A DNA stretch of 33,929 bases from Actinomadura geliboluensis. Lineage in GTDB: Bacteria > Actinomycetota > Actinomycetes > Streptosporangiales > Streptosporangiaceae. The stretch is from the NCBI RefSeq assembly GCF_005889745.1, contig NZ_VCKZ01000038.1, forward strand, positions 1 through 33,929, read 5' to 3'. Under the pieces are notes generated by a model, which worked only from the letters and a program-made list of their open reading frames with translations, made no database searches and was not told the origin of the DNA. Below, in pieces: positions 17,351 to 24,949 of this stretch. Made by a program: the position numbers and the translations under genes. Positions within the stretch are counted from its first letter, which is position 1. Each line of letters opens with the position of its first letter.

Positions 17351-17591
17351 GCTGCGATCCTCTCGCGGCCGCCCGCCGGGGACCGGCGATCCGCCACCCG
17401 CACGGGCGATATCAACGTCCGTGATCTTAACAACCATCACCTCAGGTCGATCGAGCTTGTCGCACCGGAACCCGCCACGTCAACCCCGTCTCGGTGTCCC
17501 CGTAGCCCCATTGGAGCGATAACAAGGGGTTGTTACGATGCTCTGGCGCTATAAGTTAACATCCCAGAACGATAAAACTAGGGGGAGTGCT
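17351..17591. promoter_or_regulatory. Divergent control region with several TTGTTA half-sites
   Basis: This 241-bp region separates the DeoR gene (-) from the second FGGY kinase (+). It contains TTAACAA at 17427-17433, the palindrome at 17520-17535, TATAAG at 17550-17555 (a possible -10 for the + gene), GTTAAC at 17555-17560 and GATAAAAC at 17571-17578. These AT-rich motifs stand out from the GC-rich surroundings. GGGGGAG at 17581-17587 is the ribosome site of the kinase. The exact promoters could not be fixed. Confidence 0.6.
17520..17535. promoter_or_regulatory. Perfect operator palindrome TAACAA-GGGG-TTGTTA
   Basis: The 16-bp sequence TAACAAGGGGTTGTTA is a perfect 6-bp inverted repeat around GGGG, about 60 nt upstream of the second kinase start and just upstream of the TATAAG element. 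It is the best defined site in the group of TTGTTA-like motifs and the strongest candidate for DeoR binding. Confidence 0.65.
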
Positions 17592-19067
17592 GTGCGAACT
17601 GGCGCGTCCGGACCGGTGTGGGTCGGCGTGGACGTCGGAACCCAGGGGGTGCGGGCGCTCGCCGTCACCGCCGACGGCCGGGTGGCGGGCCGCGGGTCGG
17701 CCCCCCTCGCCGGGCGGCGCGACGGCGCGCGGCACGAGCAGCGGCCCGCCGACTGGTGGACGGCCGTCACCCTCGCCCTCCGGGAGGCGCTGCGCGACCG
17801 GCCCCCGGAGGCGGTGCGGGGCGTGGCGGTGTGCTCCACCTCCGGCACCATGCTCCTCACCGACCGGGACGGGCGTCCGCTGACCGGCGGGCTCATGTAC
17901 GACGACGCGCGGGCGTCCGCCGAGGCCCGCCGCGCGCAGGAGGCGGGCGCCGAGCTGTGGGAGCGGCTCGGGCACCGCATCCAGCCGTCCTGGGCGCTGG
18001 CGAAGGTGCTCTGGCTGGCGGGCACGCGGCCCGGCGGCCTCGCCGGCGCCCGCCTCGCCCACCAGGCCGACCTGGTCACCTCCCGGCTGGTCGGGGCGCC
18101 GGTCGCCACCGACTCCAGCCACGCGCTCAAGACCGGCTACGACCTCCTCGGTGAGCGGTGGCCGCGCGACCTGCACGACCGGCTCGGGCTGCCCGCCGCC
18201 CTGTTCCCCGAGGTCGTCCGGCCCGGGACGGTGCTCGGCGAGGTCGGGGCGCGGGCCGCCGCGGAGACCGGGCTGGCCGCGGGCACGCCGGTGGTCGCGG
18301 GCATGACCGACGGGTGCGCCGCGCAGCTCGGCTCGGGCGCGCTGCAGGTCGGCCGGTGGAACTCGGTGCTCGGCACCACCCTGGTCCTCAAGGGCGTGTC
18401 GGACGCGCCCGTCCGCGACCCGGCCGGGGTCATGTACAGCCACCGCGCGCCGGACGGGGCCTGGCTGCCCGGCGGCGCGTCCAGCGTGGGCGGCGGCGTC
18501 CTCGCGGGCGTCGCGGACCTGCCCCGGCTGGACGCCCTGGCCGCCCGCCACGAGCCGTCGAGCGCGGTCGCCTACCCGCTGGTCTCGCCCGGCGAGCGGT
18601 TCCCGTTCCTCGCGCCGCAGGCGGAGGGCTTCATGCTCGGCACGCCCCGCGACGAGGGCGACCGGCACGCGGCCCTCCTCCAGGGCGTCGCGCTGGTCGA
18701 GCGGCTGGCGCTGGCCTACGTGCGCGGGCTCGGCGCCGCCGTGGAGGGGCCGGTGACCTTCACCGGGGGTGCGGTGCGCAGCGACTACTGGAGCCGGCTC
18801 CGCGCGGACGTCCTCGGCCGCCCGGCCCGGATCCCCGAGCACGCCGACGCCGCGCTCGGCATGGCGGTCCTCGCCGCCTACGGCACCGAGCCGGGGCGCT
18901 CGCCGGCCGAGGTCGCCGAGTCGATGGTGCGGATCCGCACGGTCGTCGAGCCGCGCCCCGGCGTGGCCGAGCGCTTCGCCGTCCCGTTCCGGCGGCTCGT
19001 CGACGAACTGGAGCGCCGCGGCTGGCTACCCTCCGAGGCGGCCGCCCACGCACGGGAGCACGGGTAG
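17592..19067 (+). CDS. FGGY-family carbohydrate kinase (second of two), xylulokinase-like
   Basis: The 491-residue kinase has the ATP-binding start VWVGVDVGTQGVRALAV, CSTSGTMLL near 81-89, the likely catalytic aspartate in VAGMTDGCAAQLGSG (Asp240), GRWNSVLGTTLVLKG and the C-terminal FTGGAVRSDYWSRLRADVLG. The layout is that of xylulokinase-like FGGY enzymes. It is only distantly similar to the kinase at 13967-15379, so the two should not be redundant. The GTG at 17592 was chosen for its GGGGGAG ribosome site; an in-frame ATG at 17538 lies inside the operator region. It leads an operon with a histidine phosphatase (32 nt later) and an ornithine-cyclodeaminase-family gene. The substrate is unknown. 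Confidence 0.9.
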   Translation: MRTGASGPVWVGVDVGTQGVRALAVTADGRVAGRGSAPLAGRRDGARHEQRPADWWTAVTLALREALRDRPPEAVRGVAVCSTSGTMLLTDRDGRPLTGGLMYDDARASAEARRAQEAGAELWERLGHRIQPSWALAKVLWLAGTRPGGLAGARLAHQADLVTSRLVGAPVATDSSHALKTGYDLLGERWPRDLHDRLGLPAALFPEVVRPGTVLGEVGARAAAETGLAAGTPVVAGMTDGCAAQLGSGALQVGRWNSVLGTTLVLKGVSDAPVRDPAGVMYSHRAPDGAWLPGGASSVGGGVLAGVADLPRLDALAARHEPSSAVAYPLVSPGERFPFLAPQAEGFMLGTPRDEGDRHAALLQGVALVERLALAYVRGLGAAVEGPVTFTGGAVRSDYWSRLRADVLGRPARIPEHADAALGMAVLAAYGTEPGRSPAEVAESMVRIRTVVEPRPGVAERFAVPFRRLVDELERRGWLPSEAAAHAREHG

Positions 19068-19099
19068 CGGACATGGGGCAGAGCATGGGGGAGAAGAGC

Positions 19100-19699
19100 G
19101 TGAGCACCACCTTGTACGTCGTCCGGCACGGCGAGACCGAGTGGCACGCGGAGAACCGGTACGCGGGCGTCAGCGACGTCGGGCTCACCGACACGGGCCG
19201 GGAGCAGGCCGAGCGGCTCGGCCGGTGGGCGGCCGGAGCCGGCGTGGACGTCGTGTGGGCCTCGCCGCTGCGCCGGGCGCGGGCGACGGCGGCCCCGGCG
19301 GCGGCCGCCCTCGGGCGGACGCTCGCGATAGACGGCGACCTGGCCGAGGTGGACTTCGGCGCCGCCGAGGGCCGCACCCTGGCCGAGCTGGCGCCGGCGG
19401 AGGTGGCGGCCTTCCGCGCCGACCCGGTGCGGGGGGCGTTCCCGGGAGCCGAGGACCCGCGCAAGGCCGTCGAGCGCGGGACGGCGGTGCTGCGCCGCAT
19501 CGCCGCCCGGCACTCGGGCGAGCGGGTCCTCGTGGTCACCCACAACACGCTGCTGCGGCTGACGCTGTGCGGGCTGCTCGGCATCGCGCCGTCCGCGTAC
19601 CGCACGGTGTTCCCGCAGGTCCGCAACTGCGCGGTGACCGAGCTGCGGGTGACCGGCGGCACCGCGGCCCTCATGGCCTACAACGTGCCCACCGGGTAG
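19100..19699 (+). CDS. Histidine phosphatase superfamily protein
   Basis: This 199-residue protein of the phosphoglycerate-mutase-like fold shows VVRHGETEW with the phospho-acceptor His10 and Arg9, SPLRRARATA with Arg58, an acid in LAEVDFGAAEG (Glu83) and VVTHNTLLRL with His148. It most likely removes phosphate from a small molecule; a place next to two sugar kinases suggests a sugar phosphate (inference). The GTG at 19100 has GGGGGAG 6 nt upstream; ATG codons at 19073 and 19085 in the same frame would add 9 or 5 residues. The next gene starts 32 nt after its stop. Confidence 0.88.
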   Translation: MSTTLYVVRHGETEWHAENRYAGVSDVGLTDTGREQAERLGRWAAGAGVDVVWASPLRRARATAAPAAAALGRTLAIDGDLAEVDFGAAEGRTLAELAPAEVAAFRADPVRGAFPGAEDPRKAVERGTAVLRRIAARHSGERVLVVTHNTLLRLTLCGLLGIAPSAYRTVFPQVRNCAVTELRVTGGTAALMAYNVPTG

Positions 19700-19731
19700 C
19701 CACGCCGGGTCGGGAACGGGAAGATGGTCCG

Positions 19732-20685
19732 GTGACGCTCCTTTTGACCCGTTCGGACCTCGAAGCGCTGCTCGACCCCGCCGCGTGCCTCGACGCGCTG
19801 CGCCGCGGCTTCACCGCCGCCTCGGACGGGACGCCCGCGCACCGGACGGTCGCGAAGCTGCCGGGCCAGGGCACCGCGACGGCGCTGCTGCCGGGCCTGG
19901 TCCAGGACATCCCCGCCTACACGGTGAAGGTCAACGCCAAGTTCCCCGGCAGCCGCCCCGCGCTGCGCGGCGTCGTCTGCCTGCACGACCTCGGCACGGG
20001 CGAGCTGCTGGCGCAGCTGGACTCGGCCACCGTGACCGCGTGGCGCACCGGCCTCGCCGCCGCGCTCGGCACCCACGCGCTGGCCCGCCCGGACGCCGGC
20101 ACTGTCGCGGTCATCGGCGCGGGGGCGCAGTCCGAGCTGGTCATGCGCGGCCTGGCGGAGCTGCGGGAGGTGAGCGGCCTCACCGTGTGCGACCTGGACG
20201 CCGGCCGCGCCGCCGCCTTCGCCGAGCGGCACGGCGCCCGGCTCGGCGTGCCGGCGGGCGTCGCCGCCGACCCGCGCGACGCCGTCCGGGACGCCGGGAT
20301 CGTCGTCATGGCGACCTGGGCGCGCCGCCCCCTCCTGCACGCCGCCGACGTGGCGCGCGGCACCCACCTCACCTCGCTCGGCGCGGACGAGCCGGGCAAG
20401 GCCGAGCTGGGCGCCGACCTGCTGGAGGGCGCCCGGGTGGTCGTCGACGACGTCCCGCTCGCGGTCGAGATGGGCGTGCTCGCCGGTGCGGGCCTCGACG
20501 TCAAGCACGCCGCCGGGACGCTCCGCGACCTGCTGCGCGGCGAGGTGCCCGGCCGGGTGAGGCGCGGCGAGGTCACCGTGTACGCGCCGGTCGGGCTGCC
20601 CTGGCAGGACCTCGCGCTGAGCTGGTCGGCCTACCGCGCGGCCCGCGCCGCCGGCGCCGGCGTGGAGTTCGACTTCCTCCACTGA
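19732..20685 (+). CDS. Ornithine cyclodeaminase / mu-crystallin family protein
   Basis: The 317-residue protein has the family pattern: AYTVKVNAKFPG (Lys66, Lys70), LDSATVTAWRTGLAAALGT with Arg105, the NAD(P)-binding VAVIGAGAQSELVMRGL (GAGAQS 129-134), and HLTSLGADEPGKAEL, whose aspartate aligns with the catalytic one. Members include ornithine cyclodeaminase, alanine dehydrogenases and ketimine or pyrroline-carboxylate reductases. Which reaction applies here cannot be read off. It is the third gene of the divergent + operon, so a role in the same pathway is likely but not obvious. The GTG at 19732 fits the protein start, with only a weak GGGAA upstream. No clear terminator was seen after it. 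Confidence 0.85.
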   Translation: MTLLLTRSDLEALLDPAACLDALRRGFTAASDGTPAHRTVAKLPGQGTATALLPGLVQDIPAYTVKVNAKFPGSRPALRGVVCLHDLGTGELLAQLDSATVTAWRTGLAAALGTHALARPDAGTVAVIGAGAQSELVMRGLAELREVSGLTVCDLDAGRAAAFAERHGARLGVPAGVAADPRDAVRDAGIVVMATWARRPLLHAADVARGTHLTSLGADEPGKAELGADLLEGARVVVDDVPLAVEMGVLAGAGLDVKHAAGTLRDLLRGEVPGRVRRGEVTVYAPVGLPWQDLALSWSAYRAARAAGAGVEFDFLH

Positions 20686-20731
20686 TCAGGTGTGCGGCGG
20701 AGATTTCGCGGAATAGACCACCGTGGAATGC

Positions 20732-20761
20732 TCTATCCGCTTCTATCCGGTTCTTTACAAT
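20732..20761 (+). promoter_or_regulatory. Promoter of the LuxR regulator with tandem TCTATCCG repeats
   Basis: TCTATCCG occurs at 20732-20739 and 20742-20749, exactly one helical turn apart, and a related inverted copy (GGAATAGA) lies near 20710. TACAAT at 20756-20761 is a good -10 element, but no -35 consensus exists; the repeats occupy that place. This is the layout of an activator-dependent promoter. The 20686-20960 gap is otherwise unusually AT-rich for the window. Confidence 0.5.
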
Positions 20762-20767
20762 GACGCC

Positions 20768-20821
20768 ATGAATAGTGTTGACTCCACTCGGTTAGAACCT
20801 GGCCGCCTTCCGTCAAGGTGA
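20768..20821 (+). CDS. Possible leaderless 17-codon mini-ORF with a TTA codon
   Basis: An ATG at 20768 lies 7 nt after the TACAAT element, just where transcription should begin, and opens a 17-codon frame ending at TGA 20819-20821. It contains the rare leucine codon TTA (20792-20794), which in streptomycetes is read only by the bldA tRNA. A T run (20836-20840) follows soon after. It may be chance; no homology was recognised. A role as a leader peptide for the regulator gene at 20961 is speculation. Confidence 0.2.
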   Translation: MNSVDSTRLEPGRLPSR

Positions 20822-20960
20822 CTCGATGGAACCTCTTTTTCGCGCTGTCCGTATACCCCGATTACCCGCGCGGCCCCCTCCGCGCACGGCGACTTCGAAT
20901 GGCGTTCAGTAATGACGTTTTTCCAGGGCCACTGTGGGTGGCTGGCCAATGGAGACGAAA

Positions 20961-21566
20961 ATGATTCGGATTCTTCTCGCCGAGGGGGCACCCCTCCTCC
21001 GCGGCGGGCTGGTCGCGATGTTCGAAGGGGTGAGGGACCTCGACGTCGTCGCCGCGATCGGCTGCGGCGACCAGGTCCTGCGCACCGCGCGCAGTCAGCG
21101 GCCCGACGTCGCCCTCATCGACGTCGGGCTCCCCGGACTGGACGGCTTCACCGCGGCCCGCGCGCTCCGCGAGGCCGTCCCCGAATGCAGCACCGTCCTG
21201 CTGGCCGGCCGCCGCCGCACCGGCGACCTGCGGCGCACGGTGGCGGCGCGCGCGTCCGGCCTGGTGCTGAAGAGCACCTCGCCCGGCGACCTGGTGGACG
21301 CGATCCGGCGGGCGGCGGGAGGCGCCCGCGTCATCGACCCCGACATGGCCTTCACCGAACTGGGCTCCGCGCAGAGCCCGCTCACCGAGCGCGAGATCGA
21401 GGTGCTCGCGCTCGCCTCACGCGGCGCCTCCGCCGCGCAGATCGCCGAGGACCTCGTCCTGACGATCGGCACCGTCCGCAACCACCTGTCCCGCATCAAC
21501 CGCAAGATCGGCGCCCAGAACCGGGTGCAGGCCATCCGGATCGCCGAGGAGGCCGGATGGCTGTGA
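20961..21566 (+). CDS. NarL/LuxR-type response regulator of the lanthipeptide locus (RamR/AmfR-like)
   Basis: This 201-residue protein has an N-terminal receiver domain (about 1-115) with Asp54 in ALIDVGLPGLDG and Lys104 in LVLK, and a C-terminal LuxR helix-turn-helix (about 139-201) with LTEREIEVLALASRG and TVRNHLSRINRKIG. Two receiver positions are unusual: the usual acidic pair reads Glu8-Gly9, and the switch Ser/Thr is Ala82. It may therefore respond weakly or not at all to phosphorylation. The ATG at 20961 has GGAG upstream; one 4 codons earlier is possible. It is convergent with the exporter gene and overlaps it by 150 nt. By analogy with RamR and AmfR beside the SapB and AmfS loci, it should activate the synthetase operon (inference). 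Confidence 0.88.
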   Translation: MIRILLAEGAPLLRGGLVAMFEGVRDLDVVAAIGCGDQVLRTARSQRPDVALIDVGLPGLDGFTAARALREAVPECSTVLLAGRRRTGDLRRTVAARASGLVLKSTSPGDLVDAIRRAAGGARVIDPDMAFTELGSAQSPLTEREIEVLALASRGASAAQIAEDLVLTIGTVRNHLSRINRKIGAQNRVQAIRIAEEAGWL

Positions 21567-23258
21567 GCCCGCCTCCCACCGCCCGATGAGGTCCCGGTAG
21601 AGCGGGCACACGGCGGGCAGGTCGGCGTGCCGGCCGAGGTACGGGCGGGTCCCGTCCAGGACGAGGACGCGGCGCGCGCGCACGGCGGAACTGATCCGAT
21701 GGGCGATCACGATCAGTGTGCCGCCGCGCCGCGCGAACGCCTCCTCCGCCCGTGCCTCGGCGGCGGCGTCCAGCCGGGAGGCGGCCTCGTCCAGGATGAC
21801 GAGCGGCTGCGGCGCGAGGTAGGCCCGGCACAGCGCGACGAGCTGCCGGTCCGCCTCCGCCAGCGCGCCCGGCTCCAGCCGCGCGCCGAGGCCGCCGAGG
21901 TCCCGGACGAGCCCCGCGGCGCCGAGCGCGTCCACCGCCCGGCCGACCTCCTCCGGCCCGGCCTCCGGCACGTAGTAGGCGAGGTTGTCGTGCAGGGTGC
22001 CGCTGAACACGTACGCCTCCTGCGGGATCAGCACCCGCCCGGCCGGATCGCCCGCCGGCCGCCCCGCCACGAGCACCTCGCCCTCGCCGGGCACGGCGAG
22101 GCCCGCGATCAGCGCCGCCAGCGTCGACTTCCCGATCCCGCTCGGCCCCACCACCGCCAGGTGGTCGCCCTGCGGCACGACCAGGTCGAGGCCCTCGATC
22201 ACCGGCCGCGCGCCGGGCCCGTAGGCGAACGTCACCCCGCGCAGCTCCACCGCGGGCGCCCCGGCGACGGCCGGGGCGCGCGGCGGCTCCACCGCCTCGG
22301 GCGCGCTCGTCTCCAGGATGCGCCCGAGCGTCACCGCCAGCCGCAGCCCGCTGCCGCCCATGCCCTGCACGAGCGTCCGCAGCGCGGGCTGGAGCCCGTG
22401 CAGGACGTACGTCAGCGCGCCGATGACCGTCCCCGGCGTGGCCCCGCGCCGCATCAGCCACGGCGCCGCCGCCAGGACGAGCAGCAGCGGCAGCCATCCG
22501 CTCACCGCCAGGGACACCGCCCGCAGCGCCGCGAACCGCGCCACCGCGCGCCCGGCCGCCGCCTGCGCCTCCACCGCCGCGCCGAGCTCCGCCTCCAGCG
22601 CCTCCTCGCCGCCGCACGCCACGGCGTCCCGCAGCCCCTCGGCCAGCGCCGCCGTCCGCTCGGCGATGTCCTCCTCGCCGACCACGAGCGCCCGCTGCCG
22701 GACGGCCGCCGCCCCGAACAGCGCCCCGAACAGGACCAACCCCAGCACCAGCGGCGGCAGCACCAGGAGCACCACCTCCGGCATCATCGCCAGCAGCCCG
22801 AGCAGCGCCGCGCCCGCCGAGAACACGAACCCGCGCGCCACGACGAGCAGCCCGCCGAACGTGTCCCGGACGATCTCCACCTGGTGCGTGAGCCGCGCCA
22901 CCGCCCCGGTGTCGGGCCGCCCCCGCAGCGACCGGTGCAGCGCCCCGGCCGTGACGCGCCGCACCAGGTCGTCCCGGAACGGCTCCACGATCGCCGCCAG
23001 CGCCGGGTACAGCCGCCGGCTCCCGACCGCGCCCGCGCAGGCCGCCGCCGCGAGCATGCCGAGCCACGCCAGGGCGTCGCGGGTCCGGCCCGTCCGGAAC
23101 GCGTCGACCGCCTGCCCGACGGCCAGCCCGAACAGCGCCGTCGGCGCCACCTCGACCACCGACCACGCGCAGGCCCGCGCCACCGCCCGCCGCCGCGCCC
23201 GGAGCACCTCCCCGACCGTCCTCCACAGGACCCGCGCCGCCTTCCGCCCGCCGTTCAC
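21417..23258 (-). CDS. ABC exporter half-transporter (RamB-like) with degenerate signature motif
   Basis: The 613-residue half-transporter has about six membrane segments in residues 25-300 and an ATPase domain. Walker A GPSGIGKST (371-379), Q-loop Gln413, Walker B VILDE (Asp490, Glu491) and switch His520 are intact. The signature LSGGQ is replaced by LAEAD (466-470). The GTG at 23258 overlaps the partner gene's stop as GTGA. It most likely forms a heterodimer with the partner and exports the lanthipeptide. The domain normally ends near residue 563; the frame continues about 50 codons to 21417, antisense to the regulator's DNA-binding region. This tail looks unselected and may reflect loss of an earlier stop. 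Confidence 0.9.
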   Translation of the reverse strand: MNGGRKAARVLWRTVGEVLRARRRAVARACAWSVVEVAPTALFGLAVGQAVDAFRTGRTRDALAWLGMLAAAACAGAVGSRRLYPALAAIVEPFRDDLVRRVTAGALHRSLRGRPDTGAVARLTHQVEIVRDTFGGLLVVARGFVFSAGAALLGLLAMMPEVVLLVLPPLVLGLVLFGALFGAAAVRQRALVVGEEDIAERTAALAEGLRDAVACGGEEALEAELGAAVEAQAAAGRAVARFAALRAVSLAVSGWLPLLLVLAAAPWLMRRGATPGTVIGALTYVLHGLQPALRTLVQGMGGSGLRLAVTLGRILETSAPEAVEPPRAPAVAGAPAVELRGVTFAYGPGARPVIEGLDLVVPQGDHLAVVGPSGIGKSTLAALIAGLAVPGEGEVLVAGRPAGDPAGRVLIPQEAYVFSGTLHDNLAYYVPEAGPEEVGRAVDALGAAGLVRDLGGLGARLEPGALAEADRQLVALCRAYLAPQPLVILDEAASRLDAAAEARAEEAFARRGGTLIVIAHRISSAVRARRVLVLDGTRPYLGRHADLPAVCPLYRDLIGRWEAGSQPSGLLGDPDGLHPVLGADLAVDAGQVVADGADRQDEVLGDLRGGGAA

Positions 23259-24931
23259 CGCGACTCCTCGGGGGCGGTGAAGACGGCGCGGTAGTCGGGG
23301 TCGCGCCAGAGGTCGGCGTGCGGGGCCAGGGCGCGGAGGCGGCCGTCGTCCAGCCAGGCGACCAGGTCGGCGCGGGCGGCGGTGGACCCGCGCTGCGCGA
23401 TGATCAGGCGGGTGCGGCCGGCGAAGCGGGTCAGGACGGCGTCGGTGATCTCCATCTCGGTGACGGTGTCGAGGCTGGAGGTGGCGTCGTCCAGGACGAG
23501 GACGCGGCCCGCGTGCGCGAACGCGCGGGCGAGGCCCATGCGCTGCAGCTCGCCGCCCGACATCGGCGCGTCCGCGAGGGGCGTGGCGTAGCCGGCGGGC
23601 AGGCGGCGGATGAAGCCGTCGGCGCGCGCGGCCCGCGCGGACTCGCGCAGCCACGCGTCCGGCGGGCGGGACGGGCCGAACGCGAGCGCGTCCCCGACCG
23701 TCGCGCCGAACAGCGCGGGCCGGGCGAACGCGTAGCCGATCTCGCGCCGCAGCGCGGACCGGCTGAGGCGGGGGAGCGGCACGCCGTCCAGCAGGACCTC
23801 GCCCCGGTCGGGGTCGGCGAGGCGCCCGGCGAGCGCGGCGAGGCCGGAGCCGGCGCGGCCGACGACGGCCACGGCCCGGCCGCCGGGGACGGTGAGGTCG
23901 AGGCCGTCCAGCGCGCCGCGCGCGGTGACGCCGCGGAACTCCAGGCGGCCGGGGCCGGGCGGCGCGCACTCCGGGCCGTGCGCGGGCGCGGGCAGCGCCA
24001 GGATCTCGGCGGCGCGGCGTGCGCCGGCGCGGGCGCGGGCGAGCCGCAGCACCTGGGTGAGGACGGGCCCGAACCCGGCGGCGAGCCCCGCGTACTGGAC
24101 GGCCGCGACCAGCTCGCCCGGCGTGATGCGGCCCGCCGCCAGTTCCGCACCGGCGGCGCCGACCGCAGCGATCTGGAGCAGCAGCAGCGCCAGCAGGCCC
24201 CGCGCGGCGACCCCGCCCTGGACGCGCCACATCGTCTCGCCCTCGGCGCGGAGCCGGGGAAGGGGGGCCAGGATGCGCGCCGCCTCCCGCCCGGCGGTGC
24301 CGGCGGCGGCGATGGTGCGGGCGCCGCCGAGCGCCTCGGCGAGGCGGCCCGCGATCGTGCCCTGCACGGCCAGGTAGCGGGTCGCGGACGCGGTGATGCC
24401 GCGGACGAACGCCCGCATCAGCAGCGCCACCGCCGGCAGCGCGGCCCCGACCGCGGCCGCGAGGCGCCAGTCGATGAGGGCGAGCGCGGCGAGCGCGCCG
24501 GCGGCGGGCAGCAGCCCGGCGGCGGCCTCGGGCGCGGCGGCGGGCGCGACCCCCGCCTCGGCGGCGCCGCCGACCGCCCGTCCCGCCACGTCGCCCGGCG
24601 GGACGCGCAGCGCCGGCCCGACGGCGAGCAGGTGCCGGACGAGGGCGTGCCGGATCCAGGCCGTCGCGCGGGCGGCGGCACTGCCGGCCGCCAGCTCCGA
24701 CAGCACCTCGGCGGCGGCGGACACCGCGACGAGCGCGGCGCACGGCCACAGCGCGGCGGTCGCGGGGGGACCGCCGGGCGGGACCGCGTCGACGGCGCGG
24801 GCCAGCGCGAACGGCAGCAGCAGCGCCGCCGCCGCGTCCGCCAGCGCCGCCGCCGCGACGAGCGCCGTCCAGCCGCGGGCGCGCCCGGCGGCGCGCAGCA
24901 GCAGCCGGTCCGGGCCGGGGGATGCGGTCAT
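23255..24931 (-). CDS. ABC exporter half-transporter (RamA-like) with degenerate ATP site
   Basis: This 558-residue half-transporter has an alanine-rich membrane domain (about 15-310) and an ATPase domain. The signature is intact (MSGGELQRMGLARAF, Ser458-Glu461). The Walker A reads GRAGSGLA (358-365), with Leu364 in place of the essential lysine; the Q-loop lacks Gln, Walker B ends Asp481-Asp482 instead of Asp-Glu, and the switch His is Gln513. It should not hydrolyse ATP with its own Walker motifs but can supply the signature to its partner. The ATG at 24931 was chosen because GGAGG lies 6 nt upstream; a longer in-frame start reaches 24958. It follows the precursor gene after a large hairpin and overlaps the partner gene as GTGA. 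Confidence 0.9.
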   Translation of the reverse strand: MTASPGPDRLLLRAAGRARGWTALVAAAALADAAAALLLPFALARAVDAVPPGGPPATAALWPCAALVAVSAAAEVLSELAAGSAAARATAWIRHALVRHLLAVGPALRVPPGDVAGRAVGGAAEAGVAPAAAPEAAAGLLPAAGALAALALIDWRLAAAVGAALPAVALLMRAFVRGITASATRYLAVQGTIAGRLAEALGGARTIAAAGTAGREAARILAPLPRLRAEGETMWRVQGGVAARGLLALLLLQIAAVGAAGAELAAGRITPGELVAAVQYAGLAAGFGPVLTQVLRLARARAGARRAAEILALPAPAHGPECAPPGPGRLEFRGVTARGALDGLDLTVPGGRAVAVVGRAGSGLAALAGRLADPDRGEVLLDGVPLPRLSRSALRREIGYAFARPALFGATVGDALAFGPSRPPDAWLRESARAARADGFIRRLPAGYATPLADAPMSGGELQRMGLARAFAHAGRVLVLDDATSSLDTVTEMEITDAVLTRFAGRTRLIIAQRGSTAARADLVAWLDDGRLRALAPHADLWRDPDYRAVFTAPEESR

Positions 24932-24949
24932 GGTCGCCTCCATGCCGAG

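Noticed and set aside
20755-20991. A 78-residue frame on the - strand in the gap before the LuxR regulator
   Set aside because: No ribosome site or recognisable motif, and it crosses the regulator's promoter and start.
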